Assembly: GCA_963975935.1 (NCBI GenBank)
Contig: CAXBIQ010000005.1
Coordinates: 1 to 64,000 of the forward strand
Reading direction: 5' to 3'
Length of the DNA: 64,000 nucleotides
From: Planktosalinus sp963975935
Lineage (GTDB): Bacteria; Bacteroidota; Bacteroidia; Flavobacteriales; Flavobacteriaceae
Positions 17,365-25,203 of the stretch are shown here, in pieces. Within the stretch, counting starts at the first letter, position 1; every line of letters begins with the position of its first letter. Both the position numbers and the translations under genes were made by a program. The notes below the pieces were generated by a model. That model ran no database searches. It had not been told where the DNA came from and saw nothing but the letters and a program-made list of their open reading frames with translations.

Positions 17365-18819
17365 ATGCTCAAGCAGAATTTACAATTTAAATTATCACAA
17401 AAATTATCTCCACAACAAATTCAGTTGATGAAGTTAATACAGTTGCCTACGCAACAGTTTGAGCAGCGTGTTTCTCAGGAAATGGAAGAAAATCCTGCCC
17501 TGGAAGGCGGTAAAGATGAAGTAGAAGAGTATGATGACGAATTCAAAAATGATGAGTTTGATGACGACAATGAACACATTGAGGCTGATGACATCAATAT
17601 TGACGAGTATTTAAGTGATGATGATGTCCCTGAATATAAATTACAAGCCAATAATTACAGTGCCGATGATGAAGAAAAACACGTTCCTTATGCCGCTGGC
17701 ACTTCTTTTACTGAATATCTCCAAAACCAGCTAAATACAGTGCACCTTGATGATGAAGAAGAGGAAATCGCTGAATTTCTCGTGGGAAGCATTGATGAAA
17801 GTGGGTATATAAGAAGACCCATTCAGGACATCATGGACGATATGGCCTTTACCCAGAACACATACACCACTGAGGAAAAAATTGAAAAAGTACTTCAAAT
17901 TGTTCAGGACCTGGATCCTGCCGGTGTAGGTGCCCGAAATTTGCAGGAATGCCTGTTGCTGCAACTGGAACGCAAAACCCCTACCGCCCCGGTCACCCTG
18001 GCAATGGCAATTTTAGAAGACGCCTTTGATGCCTTTAGCAAAAAGCATTATGAAAAGCTCATGCAAAAGTTTGAAATCACTGAAGACGAATTGAGGGCTG
18101 CCATTACTGAAATCGAACGCTTAAACCCAAAACCGGGAGGCACGTATTCCGGAAACAACAGGATTGTGGAGCATATTATTCCGGATTTTGCCATTCGCAT
18201 TGTTGACGGAAAACTCGACCTCACCCTCAATGGCAGAAATGCTCCTGAGCTTCACGTTTCAAGAGAGTATACTAACATGCTTAAGGGGTATAAAGAAAGT
18301 AATGAAAAGTCCAGATCGCAAAAGGATGCTGTTCAGTTCATAAAACAAAAGCTCGATGCCGCCAAATGGTTTATTGATGCCATCAGGCAACGGCAGCAAA
18401 CGCTGTTTGTCACGATGAACTCCATTATGCATTATCAGGAAGAATATTTTTTAACCGGTGATGAGCGAAAGTTACGGCCCATGATCTTAAAAGATATTGC
18501 AGATGAAATCAACATGGACGTATCAACCGTTTCAAGGGTCGCTAACAGCAAATATGTAGACACGCCTTATGGAACGAAACTTATCAAAGAATTCTTCTCT
18601 GAGTCGATGAAAAACGACCAGGGGGAAGATGTCTCCACCCGGGAAATAAAAAAAATACTGGAAATCACTATTGGTGAAGAGGATAAAAGAAAACCCCTTA
18701 CCGATGACAAATTAGCTAAAATTTTAAAGGAAAAAGGATATCCCATTGCCCGCCGCACCGTCGCAAAATACAGAGAACAACTTGATATTCCCGTAGCCAG
18801 GATGCGGAAGGAAATTTAA
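17365..18819 (+). CDS. rpoN: RNA polymerase sigma-54 factor
   Basis: Alternative sigma factor that needs AAA+ activators. Region I is glutamine-rich (MLKQNLQFKLSQKLSPQQIQ), region II is strongly acidic (about residues 50-85), followed by the core-binding domain (DLDPAGVGARNLQECLLLQL). A helix-turn-helix (DVSTVSRVANSKYV) and the RpoN box ARRTVAKYRE close to the C-terminus recognise the -24/-12 promoter. The 484-residue length is normal for Bacteroidota. Its stop overlaps the next start by one base (TAATG). Confidence 0.97.
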   Translation: MLKQNLQFKLSQKLSPQQIQLMKLIQLPTQQFEQRVSQEMEENPALEGGKDEVEEYDDEFKNDEFDDDNEHIEADDINIDEYLSDDDVPEYKLQANNYSADDEEKHVPYAAGTSFTEYLQNQLNTVHLDDEEEEIAEFLVGSIDESGYIRRPIQDIMDDMAFTQNTYTTEEKIEKVLQIVQDLDPAGVGARNLQECLLLQLERKTPTAPVTLAMAILEDAFDAFSKKHYEKLMQKFEITEDELRAAITEIERLNPKPGGTYSGNNRIVEHIIPDFAIRIVDGKLDLTLNGRNAPELHVSREYTNMLKGYKESNEKSRSQKDAVQFIKQKLDAAKWFIDAIRQRQQTLFVTMNSIMHYQEEYFLTGDERKLRPMILKDIADEINMDVSTVSRVANSKYVDTPYGTKLIKEFFSESMKNDQGEDVSTREIKKILEITIGEEDKRKPLTDDKLAKILKEKGYPIARRTVAKYREQLDIPVARMRKEI

Positions 18820-19424
18820 TGAATGTCTTTCTAAAAATAGCTGCTTATCTCTTTCACCCTTTGTGGATACCTACCCTGGGAGTTGGTTTGTATTACCGGG
18901 TAACACCACGGCATATCATTCCTGAGCTGATGTATTCAAAACTTCTTGTTGTATTCATTCTTACTTTTTTAGTGCCCTTGTTACTCTTTTTTCTATTAAA
19001 AACCTTGAAGGTGATAAAATCCATTCATCTCAGTGAAGTAAAGGAAAGAAGGGTGCCCCTGATGATTCAGTGCTTTTTATTTGTTGTTTTGATCAAATTG
19101 GTTTTTGAATACTATCATTACCCCGAGTTATACTACTTTTTTGTTGGGGCTCTGGTATCTGCAATAACGGCTTTTATACTCGTACTCTTTAAGTTTAAAG
19201 TGAGTTTGCATATGATAGGCATTGCAGGAATTACAATGTTTATAATAGCCCTGAGCATTCATTTTAAAATAAACACCCTGGTACTTATTGGACTTTTGTT
19301 TTTTATAAATGGTTGGGTGGCGAGTTCGCGTTTACATACTGAATCTCATTCCCCGGCTGAATTGATCTTTGGATTTTTTATAGGTTTTATACCGCAGTTG
19401 ATTTTTGTGAACTATTGGTTATAA
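18819..19424 (+). CDS. PAP2-like membrane protein
   Basis: A 201-residue integral membrane protein with about six helices. Near the C-terminus, SRLHTESHSPAELIFGFFIG resembles the second half of the PAP2 phosphatase signature (SR-x5-H-x3-E in spacing), and SLHMIG upstream is in the place of the first histidine block. The full KX6RP motif is absent, so enzymatic activity is doubtful. It is coupled to rpoN by TAATG overlap and converges with the beta-barrel gene, overlapping it by 6 bp. Confidence 0.55.
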   Translation: MNVFLKIAAYLFHPLWIPTLGVGLYYRVTPRHIIPELMYSKLLVVFILTFLVPLLLFFLLKTLKVIKSIHLSEVKERRVPLMIQCFLFVVLIKLVFEYYHYPELYYFFVGALVSAITAFILVLFKFKVSLHMIGIAGITMFIIALSIHFKINTLVLIGLLFFINGWVASSRLHTESHSPAELIFGFFIGFIPQLIFVNYWL

Positions 19425-20117
19425 AATATAAAAAATCAAACCAAGTTTAATCGTCGACAGATCTACCGGGACATTATCTATTCTGGCATCATCATTAAAG
19501 AAACCATTAATGTTGTATTGAACCTGAAAATTAAACGTATTATACCCAAAATTTAAAAAGGCAGTATACTGCAATCTGTTGAGTTCTTCAATATCAGAAT
19601 TTCTGATGGTGTTCCCCTCTTGCCGGAATACTGAGTTAAAATGAAATATATAACTAAATTTAATCCCTCCATATACTCGCCAGAAACGATAGGATTCTGG
19701 AGTAGATGTGCGCCATCTAAATTCAACAGGGAGTTCAAGTTCATGTGTGACAAACTTATTTTTATCATAGGTTAAATCTCCGTCCAGAGGTATAAAAACC
19801 CCTTCACCACTCTCTTCTTTTCCAACAAACAGGTTGTGACCATAAGAATTAAAAGAATATCCCAAGCCGGCCGCAATGGCAACATTACGCCTCTTATTTA
19901 TAGGCATATCCCTTAAAAAGCCAAAATGAATCCCCCCCGAAAAATTCCTGTTATCAACACCTTCAGGTTCATTAGTAAGAACATTATATGTAAAGCCAAT
20001 ATATATTTGATCTTCACGGTAAAGAGAATCAACCACAACAATTTCCGGGTCTTCCTGTGCATTTAAAAACAAAGGCGTTAAAAATAAGCCCGTAAAAAGA
20101 ATCAATAGAGATTTCAT
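19419..20117 (-). CDS. Outer-membrane beta-barrel protein, PorT-like superfamily
   Basis: A 232-residue exported protein with signal peptide MKSLLILFTGLFLTPLFLNAQ and about eight to ten amphipathic strands (IYIGFTYNVLT, GGIHFGFLRDMP, VAIAAGLGYSFN, ending TIKLGLIFYIL). This is the small-barrel fold grouped with PorT in Bacteroidota annotation. It is not enough to call it the T9SS protein PorT, since the neighbours are ExbD genes rather than secretion genes. It lies downstream of the ExbB/ExbD operon but behind that operon's terminator. Confidence 0.65.
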   Translation of the reverse strand: MKSLLILFTGLFLTPLFLNAQEDPEIVVVDSLYREDQIYIGFTYNVLTNEPEGVDNRNFSGGIHFGFLRDMPINKRRNVAIAAGLGYSFNSYGHNLFVGKEESGEGVFIPLDGDLTYDKNKFVTHELELPVEFRWRTSTPESYRFWRVYGGIKFSYIFHFNSVFRQEGNTIRNSDIEELNRLQYTAFLNFGYNTFNFQVQYNINGFFNDDARIDNVPVDLSTIKLGLIFYIL

Positions 20118-20162
20118 ACAATTAGATATAACAGAAAGCTAATATAAATGATTTAATGTGAT

Positions 20163-20194
20163 AAAAAAACGCCTTGATTCAAGAATCAAGGCGT
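20163..20194 (-). terminator. Terminator of the exbB-exbD operon
   Basis: On the minus strand a 12-bp perfect stem (ACGCCTTGATTC / GAATCAAGGCGT) is followed by seven T residues. It sits 26 bp after the last exbD stop. Confidence 0.9.
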
Positions 20195-20219
20195 ATGGTA
20201 TAAACACTATTTTTATGGT

Positions 20220-20702
20220 TTACTGCAAGTTTGCTGCAGCATCTCCTTCCCTTGTTGTATAATTAATCTTTAGGGCATTTACCTCTCTTAACTCCTGTTT
20301 GATATCTGAAACAAGACCCATGTTGGTTTCGCCATCAACTTTTAATGCTGTTGTTAAAAAGGGAACCAATTCTTCACGCTTGCTGTCTCGTTCTGCCTGA
20401 ATGAAAGATTGAATATCTTTAACATCTGCAAATTTATCATTCAATTGTATTCTTGCTTCGGTTCCATATTGATCCTGATATCGCTCACTTGGCTTTCCGG
20501 CATAGATGTACATCACAAGATCTTTTTTATCGAGCTTTTCAACTTCATCTGCGGTGGGAAGCCTGTTCTCGATCATTAAAGTATTTTGACGTAAAACGGT
20601 AACAACCATAAAGAAAAAGAGCAGCATAAATACAATATCCGGTAAGGATGCTGTTGATATACCCGGTGTTCCTCCGCCTGTTTTTTTCTTAAACTTAGAC
20701 AT
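20220..20702 (-). CDS. ExbD/TolR biopolymer transport protein (1)
   Basis: A 160-residue protein with one N-terminal helix (LPDIVFMLLFFFMVVTVL) carrying the conserved proton-relay Asp22, then a periplasmic domain. ExbD forms the core of the proton channel that powers TonB. Two different ExbD paralogues in tandem behind one ExbB are typical of Bacteroidota. The gene starts 16 bp after exbD (2) and ends the operon. Confidence 0.88.
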   Translation of the reverse strand: MSKFKKKTGGGTPGISTASLPDIVFMLLFFFMVVTVLRQNTLMIENRLPTADEVEKLDKKDLVMYIYAGKPSERYQDQYGTEARIQLNDKFADVKDIQSFIQAERDSKREELVPFLTTALKVDGETNMGLVSDIKQELREVNALKINYTTREGDAAANLQ

Positions 20703-20718
20703 AATGTTTTTTAAATTG

Positions 20719-21333
20719 TTATGAAGTTCTTTTCTTTGGTTCTGCTTCTGAAAGCTTTTGAGGATACATAGCTTTTAGCACATCCAACTGTTCTTTAAGC
20801 TTTGTTTTGTTTCCTCTCCAGTTGGGATCAGCAAAGTTTTTTTCCATCTGTCTATAGCTTTGTCCATACAAGCGCTGGGCTTCTCTGTCACGTAAATCAT
20901 TATATGCCGCAACAAGCTCATTTTGAACTGCTATATACATTTTATAACTGGTCAACCTGTCATTCTGCAGAGAAATAATTGCCTTGTCTGGATTATCAGA
21001 TGAATTTGGGTCACCTTCTCCTTGACAATAATCACAGGCTTCTTCTCCTACTCCACCTCCGTTATCAAGAAACTCCATAGCTCTCTCTCTGAGGTCTTCA
21101 AGTTGCGCAGTTTCACCACCTACCAGTAAATCGTCATTTTGATTTACCAATACCACAAAGATATTTTTCTCTTTAATTTTTGGTGGGTCTTCTATTTCGT
21201 CAATTGGGGGAAGTTTACGGCTAATCCCGCTGTCTGTCTCAATGGTAGTGGTTACCAAAAAGAAGATGAGCAGCAAGAAGGCAATATCTGCCATAGAGCC
21301 TGCATTCACTTCCGGTGCTGATCTTTTAGCCAT
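20719..21333 (-). CDS. ExbD/TolR biopolymer transport protein (2), with CxxC insertion
   Basis: A 204-residue ExbD with Asp16 in the helix (SMADIAFLLLIFFLVTTTI). It is about 60 residues longer than a minimal ExbD, with an insertion in the periplasmic domain that contains Cys100 and Cys103 (EEACDYCQGEG). The C-terminal part is helical and charged (AQRLYGQSYRQMEKNF). It probably pairs with the neighbouring ExbD in a mixed channel. It lies two bases after the stop of the small membrane protein upstream. Confidence 0.87.
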   Translation of the reverse strand: MAKRSAPEVNAGSMADIAFLLLIFFLVTTTIETDSGISRKLPPIDEIEDPPKIKEKNIFVVLVNQNDDLLVGGETAQLEDLRERAMEFLDNGGGVGEEACDYCQGEGDPNSSDNPDKAIISLQNDRLTSYKMYIAVQNELVAAYNDLRDREAQRLYGQSYRQMEKNFADPNWRGNKTKLKEQLDVLKAMYPQKLSEAEPKKRTS

Positions 21334-21335
21334 AA

Positions 21336-21749
21336 TTAGTTCTTAATTAATTTTTGTACTCCTGAATAAATCATAGATCCAATAGCAATTGCTGCCAGGA
21401 TGTAAAATGTTCTCAATCCTGTACCTACCCATTTTGATCCACTTTCTGAAACAATCTCTACTCCATCTTTGGAAACCGCGCTTCCTTCAGATAGTGCATA
21501 GGATATTGCGATTATCAGTATAAAAACACCTAATGAAATAAGCGTTTTTTTCAAAGTCTCTTTATGAGTAAAAAGCTGCGTCAATGAAAACAAGAGCGTA
21601 AATAAAATAGCAACACCCAAAACAATATATGCTACAGACATATAAAGCGAGATTGTACCTTCATTTCCTGTCAAAATTGTAGCTAAAAGTGCTATTCCCG
21701 CAAGGGCTAGAATCAAAACTACAATTCTTAAAATTTTATGTAAAGCCAT
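21336..21749 (-). CDS. Four-helix membrane protein within the exbBD operon
   Basis: A 137-residue protein of unknown function with about four hydrophobic helices (VLILALAGIALLATILTG; MSVAYIVLGVAILFTLLF; LGVFILIIAISYAL; FYILAAIAIGSMIYSG). It lies between exbB (24 bp) and exbD (2 bp). Its constant position suggests a Bacteroidota-specific accessory subunit of the ExbB-ExbD complex, but that is inference from context only. Confidence 0.6.
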   Translation of the reverse strand: MALHKILRIVVLILALAGIALLATILTGNEGTISLYMSVAYIVLGVAILFTLLFSLTQLFTHKETLKKTLISLGVFILIIAISYALSEGSAVSKDGVEIVSESGSKWVGTGLRTFYILAAIAIGSMIYSGVQKLIKN

Positions 21750-21773
21750 ATTATAAGATTATGGTGTTGTTAA

Positions 21774-22577
21774 TTATCTGTTTTTGTGCGCCACAAGAAT
21801 GTCAATCAACGTGATTGATGCATCTTCCATATCGTTTACTATCCTGTCAATCTTAGCAATGATATAGTTGTAGAATATTTGTAGGATAATAGCAACGATA
21901 AGACCAAATACTGTTGTCAAAAGTGCTACTTTAATACCCCCTGCAACAAGTGATGGCTGCATATCTCCGGCTGCCTCAATTCTATCGAATGCAATAATCA
22001 TACCGATTACAGTACCCATGAAACCAAGCATAGGTGCCAGGGCAATAAATAAAGACACCCAGGAAACGTTTTTCTCAAGTTGTCCCATTTGCACACCACC
22101 ATAAGCTACTACAGCTTTTTCAGCGGCATCGATGCTTTCATCAGCTCTATCAAGACCTTGATAGTAGATGGAAGCAACAGGGCCTTTCGTGTTTCTGCAA
22201 ACTTCTTTGGCAGCTTCAACACCACCGCTTTGAAGTGCATCTTCTACTTCCTGAGCCAATTTTTTAGTATTTGTTGTTGAAAGGTTCAAGAAGATGATTC
22301 TTTCAATAGCAATGGCCAAACCAAGAATCAAACACAAAAGAACGATTCCCATAAAGCCGGGACCACCTTCAATAAAACGCTTTTTCAATTCCTGGTGGAA
22401 CCCTAAAGACTCTTCTACTTCAGGCATATCTTCCTGAAAAGAGGCAGCACTTGAACTTGTTGTTGTGATTGTCTGGATAAATTCGGGGTTTTCCGAAGTT
22501 TCGTAGAATGCATTTGCATTAACCTGTACAGTAAGCATTAATGCTGCAACTGTTAAAATAGAAAATAATCTTTTCAT
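21774..22577 (-). CDS. exbB: MotA/TolQ/ExbB proton channel family protein
   Basis: A 267-residue ExbB-like protein. An N-terminal signal-like segment (MKRLFSILTVAALMLTVQVNA) precedes a linker, then three core helices: FMGIVLLCLILGLAIAIERI, VSWVSLFIALAPMLGFMGTV (with LGFMGTVIGMI as the family signature) and LTTVFGLIVAIILQIFYNYI. It forms the pentameric proton-conducting stator with ExbD. The four-gene operon powers TonB, and a TonB-dependent receptor is present at 54.7 kb, although TonB itself is not in the window. Confidence 0.9.
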   Translation of the reverse strand: MKRLFSILTVAALMLTVQVNANAFYETSENPEFIQTITTTSSSAASFQEDMPEVEESLGFHQELKKRFIEGGPGFMGIVLLCLILGLAIAIERIIFLNLSTTNTKKLAQEVEDALQSGGVEAAKEVCRNTKGPVASIYYQGLDRADESIDAAEKAVVAYGGVQMGQLEKNVSWVSLFIALAPMLGFMGTVIGMIIAFDRIEAAGDMQPSLVAGGIKVALLTTVFGLIVAIILQIFYNYIIAKIDRIVNDMEDASITLIDILVAHKNR

Positions 22578-22657
22578 TGCTATGGACTTAAAGTTTGTTT
22601 TTAGTTAAGGGTTTAAAGATATAAAAATAATTAGTTAAAATACAATTAAATGTTTTG

Positions 22658-22745
22658 CAGAGAGGAAGGGATTCGAACCCTCGATACGCTTTTGGCGTAT
22701 ACACACTTTCCAGGCGTGCGCCTTCGACCACTCGGCCACCTCTCT
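22658..22745 (-). tRNA. tRNA-Ser(GGA)
   Basis: An 88-base class II tRNA. The acceptor AGAGAGG/CCTCTCT, D stem GCC/GGC, anticodon loop CTGGAAA with anticodon GGA, a long variable arm (TACGC/GCGTA), T arm GAGGG-TTCGAAT-CCCTT and discriminator G73 are all visible on the minus strand. CCA is not encoded. It reads UCC and UCU. It lies 80 bp upstream of exbB on the same strand. Confidence 0.96.
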
Positions 22746-22836
22746 AAAATATATCACGCTACCTGAATGGCGAATGCATTACAGCGTGCCAAATAACAAA
22801 AAAAATCTAACTTACTAAAATTTTCTCGGGTTAATT

Positions 22837-23865
22837 TTACATCATTTCTCCCCTTAAAGATGTTTCAAATATGGTTTTGAATACTTTAGGTGAAATATTT
22901 TGCCCCAATAAATACATAAGTTTTGTAATTGCTGCCTCAGTAGTGATATCCTTTCCGGAAATTATCCCGATTTTTTTAAGTTTAACACTGGTTTCATATT
23001 GTCCCATGGCAACGCTTCCACCTGAACATTGAGTCACATTAATTATAGGAACCTCTTTTTTAAGCAATTGTTGTAAAAGCTCAATAAACCATTTTTCGTC
23101 TGTTGCATTTCCGGCACCATAGGTTTCAATAACGAGTCCTTTCAAATCCTGATAGGATAATATGTGCATCAAAACTTCTTTTTGAATTCCCGGAAAAAGT
23201 TTTATAAGCATCACCCGGGTTTCAAGGTCAAAATGGACTTTAAATTTTTTGCGTCGATTTGCCTTGATTAATTTTTCTTCATTAAATGACAAGTAAACCC
23301 CACTCTCAGCCAAAGGCGGATAATTTAAAGAGGCAAAGGCTTCAAAATGCTCGGCATTTATTTTTGTGGTGCGGTTGGCACGATAGAGTTTGTATTCAAA
23401 ATAAAGCCCCACTTCTGTAATTTTGGGTTTGCCATTCTCCTGAAAAGAGGCGATTTGAATACTGGTGATTAAATTTTCCTTTGCGTCTGTCCTGAAGTCC
23501 CCTATGGGTAATTGTGAGCCTGTAAAAATAACGGGTTTTGATAAGTTTTCAAGCATAAAACTCAATGCAGATGCAGTGTATGACATGGTATCACTACCGT
23601 GTAAAACCACAAATCCATCAAAATGGTCATAGCTATTTTTGATGATTTCAGCTACCTGAACCCAATACTCAGGTCGCATGTTTGAACTGTCAATGGGATT
23701 TTCAAAACTTACCGTTTCAATAGTGCAGTCCAGCAATTTTAATTCAGGGATATGGGACAATAATTCATCAAAATTGAAACTCTTCAATGCCCCTGATTCA
23801 AAATCTTTTATCATCCCGATGGTTCCACCGGTATATATGAGCAATATTTTTGGTTTTGTATTCAA
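22837..23865 (-). CDS. ansA: Type I L-asparaginase
   Basis: A 342-residue cytoplasmic-type asparaginase hydrolysing L-asparagine to aspartate and ammonia. The first catalytic threonine lies in IYTGGTIGM and the second in VLHGSDTMSYTASALSFML. SQLPIGDFRTDAKENL and the C-terminal TQCSGGSVAMGQYE are family blocks. No signal peptide is present. The unrelated asparaginase-like enzyme at 323 belongs to a different fold. It ends 19 bp after the tatD stop and is probably co-transcribed with it. Confidence 0.93.
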   Translation of the reverse strand: MNTKPKILLIYTGGTIGMIKDFESGALKSFNFDELLSHIPELKLLDCTIETVSFENPIDSSNMRPEYWVQVAEIIKNSYDHFDGFVVLHGSDTMSYTASALSFMLENLSKPVIFTGSQLPIGDFRTDAKENLITSIQIASFQENGKPKITEVGLYFEYKLYRANRTTKINAEHFEAFASLNYPPLAESGVYLSFNEEKLIKANRRKKFKVHFDLETRVMLIKLFPGIQKEVLMHILSYQDLKGLVIETYGAGNATDEKWFIELLQQLLKKEVPIINVTQCSGGSVAMGQYETSVKLKKIGIISGKDITTEAAITKLMYLLGQNISPKVFKTIFETSLRGEMM

Positions 23866-23884
23866 GTGTGTTTATTTAACTGTT

Positions 23885-24652
23885 TCAAATTGAGAAAACT
23901 TCTTTTGAATTTTGTGTTGTAATGCGCGCTGATTCCTCAGGATTGATTTTATAAATCTGAGCAACTTTTTCGTTAACGAGTTTTAAATAGCTGCTCTCGT
24001 TTCGTTTTCCCCTGTAAGGAGCCGGCGCAAGATAGGGAGCATCTGTTTCTAAAACGATATTTTCTATTGGAATTTGATTCAGAAAGGTATCAATTTTTCC
24101 GTTTTTAAACGTCACAACACCGCCAATGCCCAGTTTCATATTATATGAAATCGCCTGGTGCGCCTGCTCAAGGGTTCCGGTAAAGCAGTGAAAAATGCCA
24201 TAAAGGCTGTCACATTTTTCAGATTCCAGAACTTCAAAAATCTCATCAAAGGCATCTCTGCAATGAATCACAATGGGCAGGTTTTTTGATTTTGCCAGTT
24301 TGATTTGCCGCCTAAAAGCGTCTTGCTGAATGCTTAATGTTGATTTGTCCCAATAGAGGTCGATCCCAATTTCGCCAACGGCAAAAAAATTTCTTCCCTC
24401 AAATTGTTTTTCAACAAACTCAAGTTCATCGAGGTAATTTTCTTTAACCGATGTGGGATGCAAACCCATCATCAAAAAAACGTTTTCAGGATATTTTTTT
24501 TCAAGACTGTACATTGCCTCACTATAGCCTGAATCAATAGCGGGAATAAAAAAGCGTTTCACACCTGCTTCAAAAGCACGATTCATCATTTCATCACGGT
24601 CATCATCAAACTGTTTGCTGTATAAATGGGTGTGTGTGTCAGTTAAAATCAT
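23885..24652 (-). CDS. TatD family metal-dependent hydrolase (DNase)
   Basis: A 255-residue TIM-barrel hydrolase. Metal ligands are visible in DTHTHLY (N-terminus), AVGEIGIDLYWD, IVIHCRDAFDE, GIFHCFTG and LETDAPYLAP. The family has 3'-5' exonuclease and RNA or D-aminoacyl-tRNA deacylase-like roles. The ATG at 24652 (MILTDTHTH) is preferred over a frame start 28 codons upstream, which runs across the divergent promoter. It lies upstream of ansA in one operon. Confidence 0.9.
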   Translation of the reverse strand: MILTDTHTHLYSKQFDDDRDEMMNRAFEAGVKRFFIPAIDSGYSEAMYSLEKKYPENVFLMMGLHPTSVKENYLDELEFVEKQFEGRNFFAVGEIGIDLYWDKSTLSIQQDAFRRQIKLAKSKNLPIVIHCRDAFDEIFEVLESEKCDSLYGIFHCFTGTLEQAHQAISYNMKLGIGGVVTFKNGKIDTFLNQIPIENIVLETDAPYLAPAPYRGKRNESSYLKLVNEKVAQIYKINPEESARITTQNSKEVFSI

Positions 24653-24681
24653 ATTTACAAAACTAATTGTTTTTGTTAAGC

Positions 24682-24689
24682 TATCTTTG
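24682..24689 (+). promoter_or_regulatory. Likely -7 element of the retropepsin-like gene
   Basis: TATCTTTG fits TAnnTTTG, 16 bp before the GTG start. It excludes a longer reading frame that begins upstream of it at 24667. No clear -33 element. Confidence 0.4.
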
Positions 24690-24705
24690 CATAAAAAGGA
24701 AAAAA

Positions 24706-25146
24706 GTGAGCAGTTTAAGGAACTTTTTAGAGTCAAAAAATTTTAAGCGTGTTGCATTAAAAAAAATAAATTCAAATCATTTTGAAGTTATAGCAAAAAT
24801 AAATGGAGTTTCCGGAAACTTTATTTTGGACACCGGTGCTTCAAACAGTTGTATTGGTTCAGACAGTATAGATCATTTCAAACTAAGTGTTAACGAGAGC
24901 GAAGTCAAGGCAGCCGGAGCCGGTGCAACAAACATGCTTACTCAGATAGCTGAAGGATACACATTGGAAATAGGAGCCTGGAAACGTAAAAAAGTTGACT
25001 TTGTCGTTTTTGATTTGGTACACGTCAATGAAGCTTTACAGCTGGCTGATGCAGATGCCGTGAACGGTATCTTGGGTGCAGATGTATTAAAAGCATCACG
25101 GGCTGTAATAGATTATGGTAGAAATTGCATTTATTTAAAACAGTAA
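24706..25146 (+). CDS. Retropepsin-like aspartic protease
   Basis: A 146-residue single-domain clan AA protease. The catalytic motif is LDTGAS (FILDTGASNSCIG), followed by a hydrophobic core and GILGADVLKA near the C-terminus, in the place of the retropepsin hydrophobic-hydrophobic-Gly motif. Such proteins act as homodimers. There is no signal peptide or membrane helix. The GTG at 24706 is chosen because AAAAAGGAAAAAA precedes it and a -7 element lies just upstream. The substrate is unknown. Confidence 0.75.
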   Translation: MSSLRNFLESKNFKRVALKKINSNHFEVIAKINGVSGNFILDTGASNSCIGSDSIDHFKLSVNESEVKAAGAGATNMLTQIAEGYTLEIGAWKRKKVDFVVFDLVHVNEALQLADADAVNGILGADVLKASRAVIDYGRNCIYLKQ

Positions 25147-25183
25147 AAAACAAATATTTAAGCTTTTTTTTTATCTTTATCGG

Positions 25184-25200
25184 TTCAATTAATAATTGAA
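25184..25200 (+). promoter_or_regulatory. Inverted repeat before the sensor kinase start
   Basis: TTCAATT-AAT-AATTGAA has perfect 7-bp arms ending 3 bases before the ATG. A near-consensus -7 box (TATCTTTA, 25172-25179) lies just upstream. It could be a repressor site or an mRNA hairpin at the start codon. Confidence 0.4.
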
Positions 25201-25203
25201 TCA

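Noticed and set aside
19419..20117. Identification as the T9SS component PorT
   Set aside because: The small barrel fold matches, but neighbours are ExbD genes and no secretion-specific motif could be seen; kept as PorT-like superfamily only.
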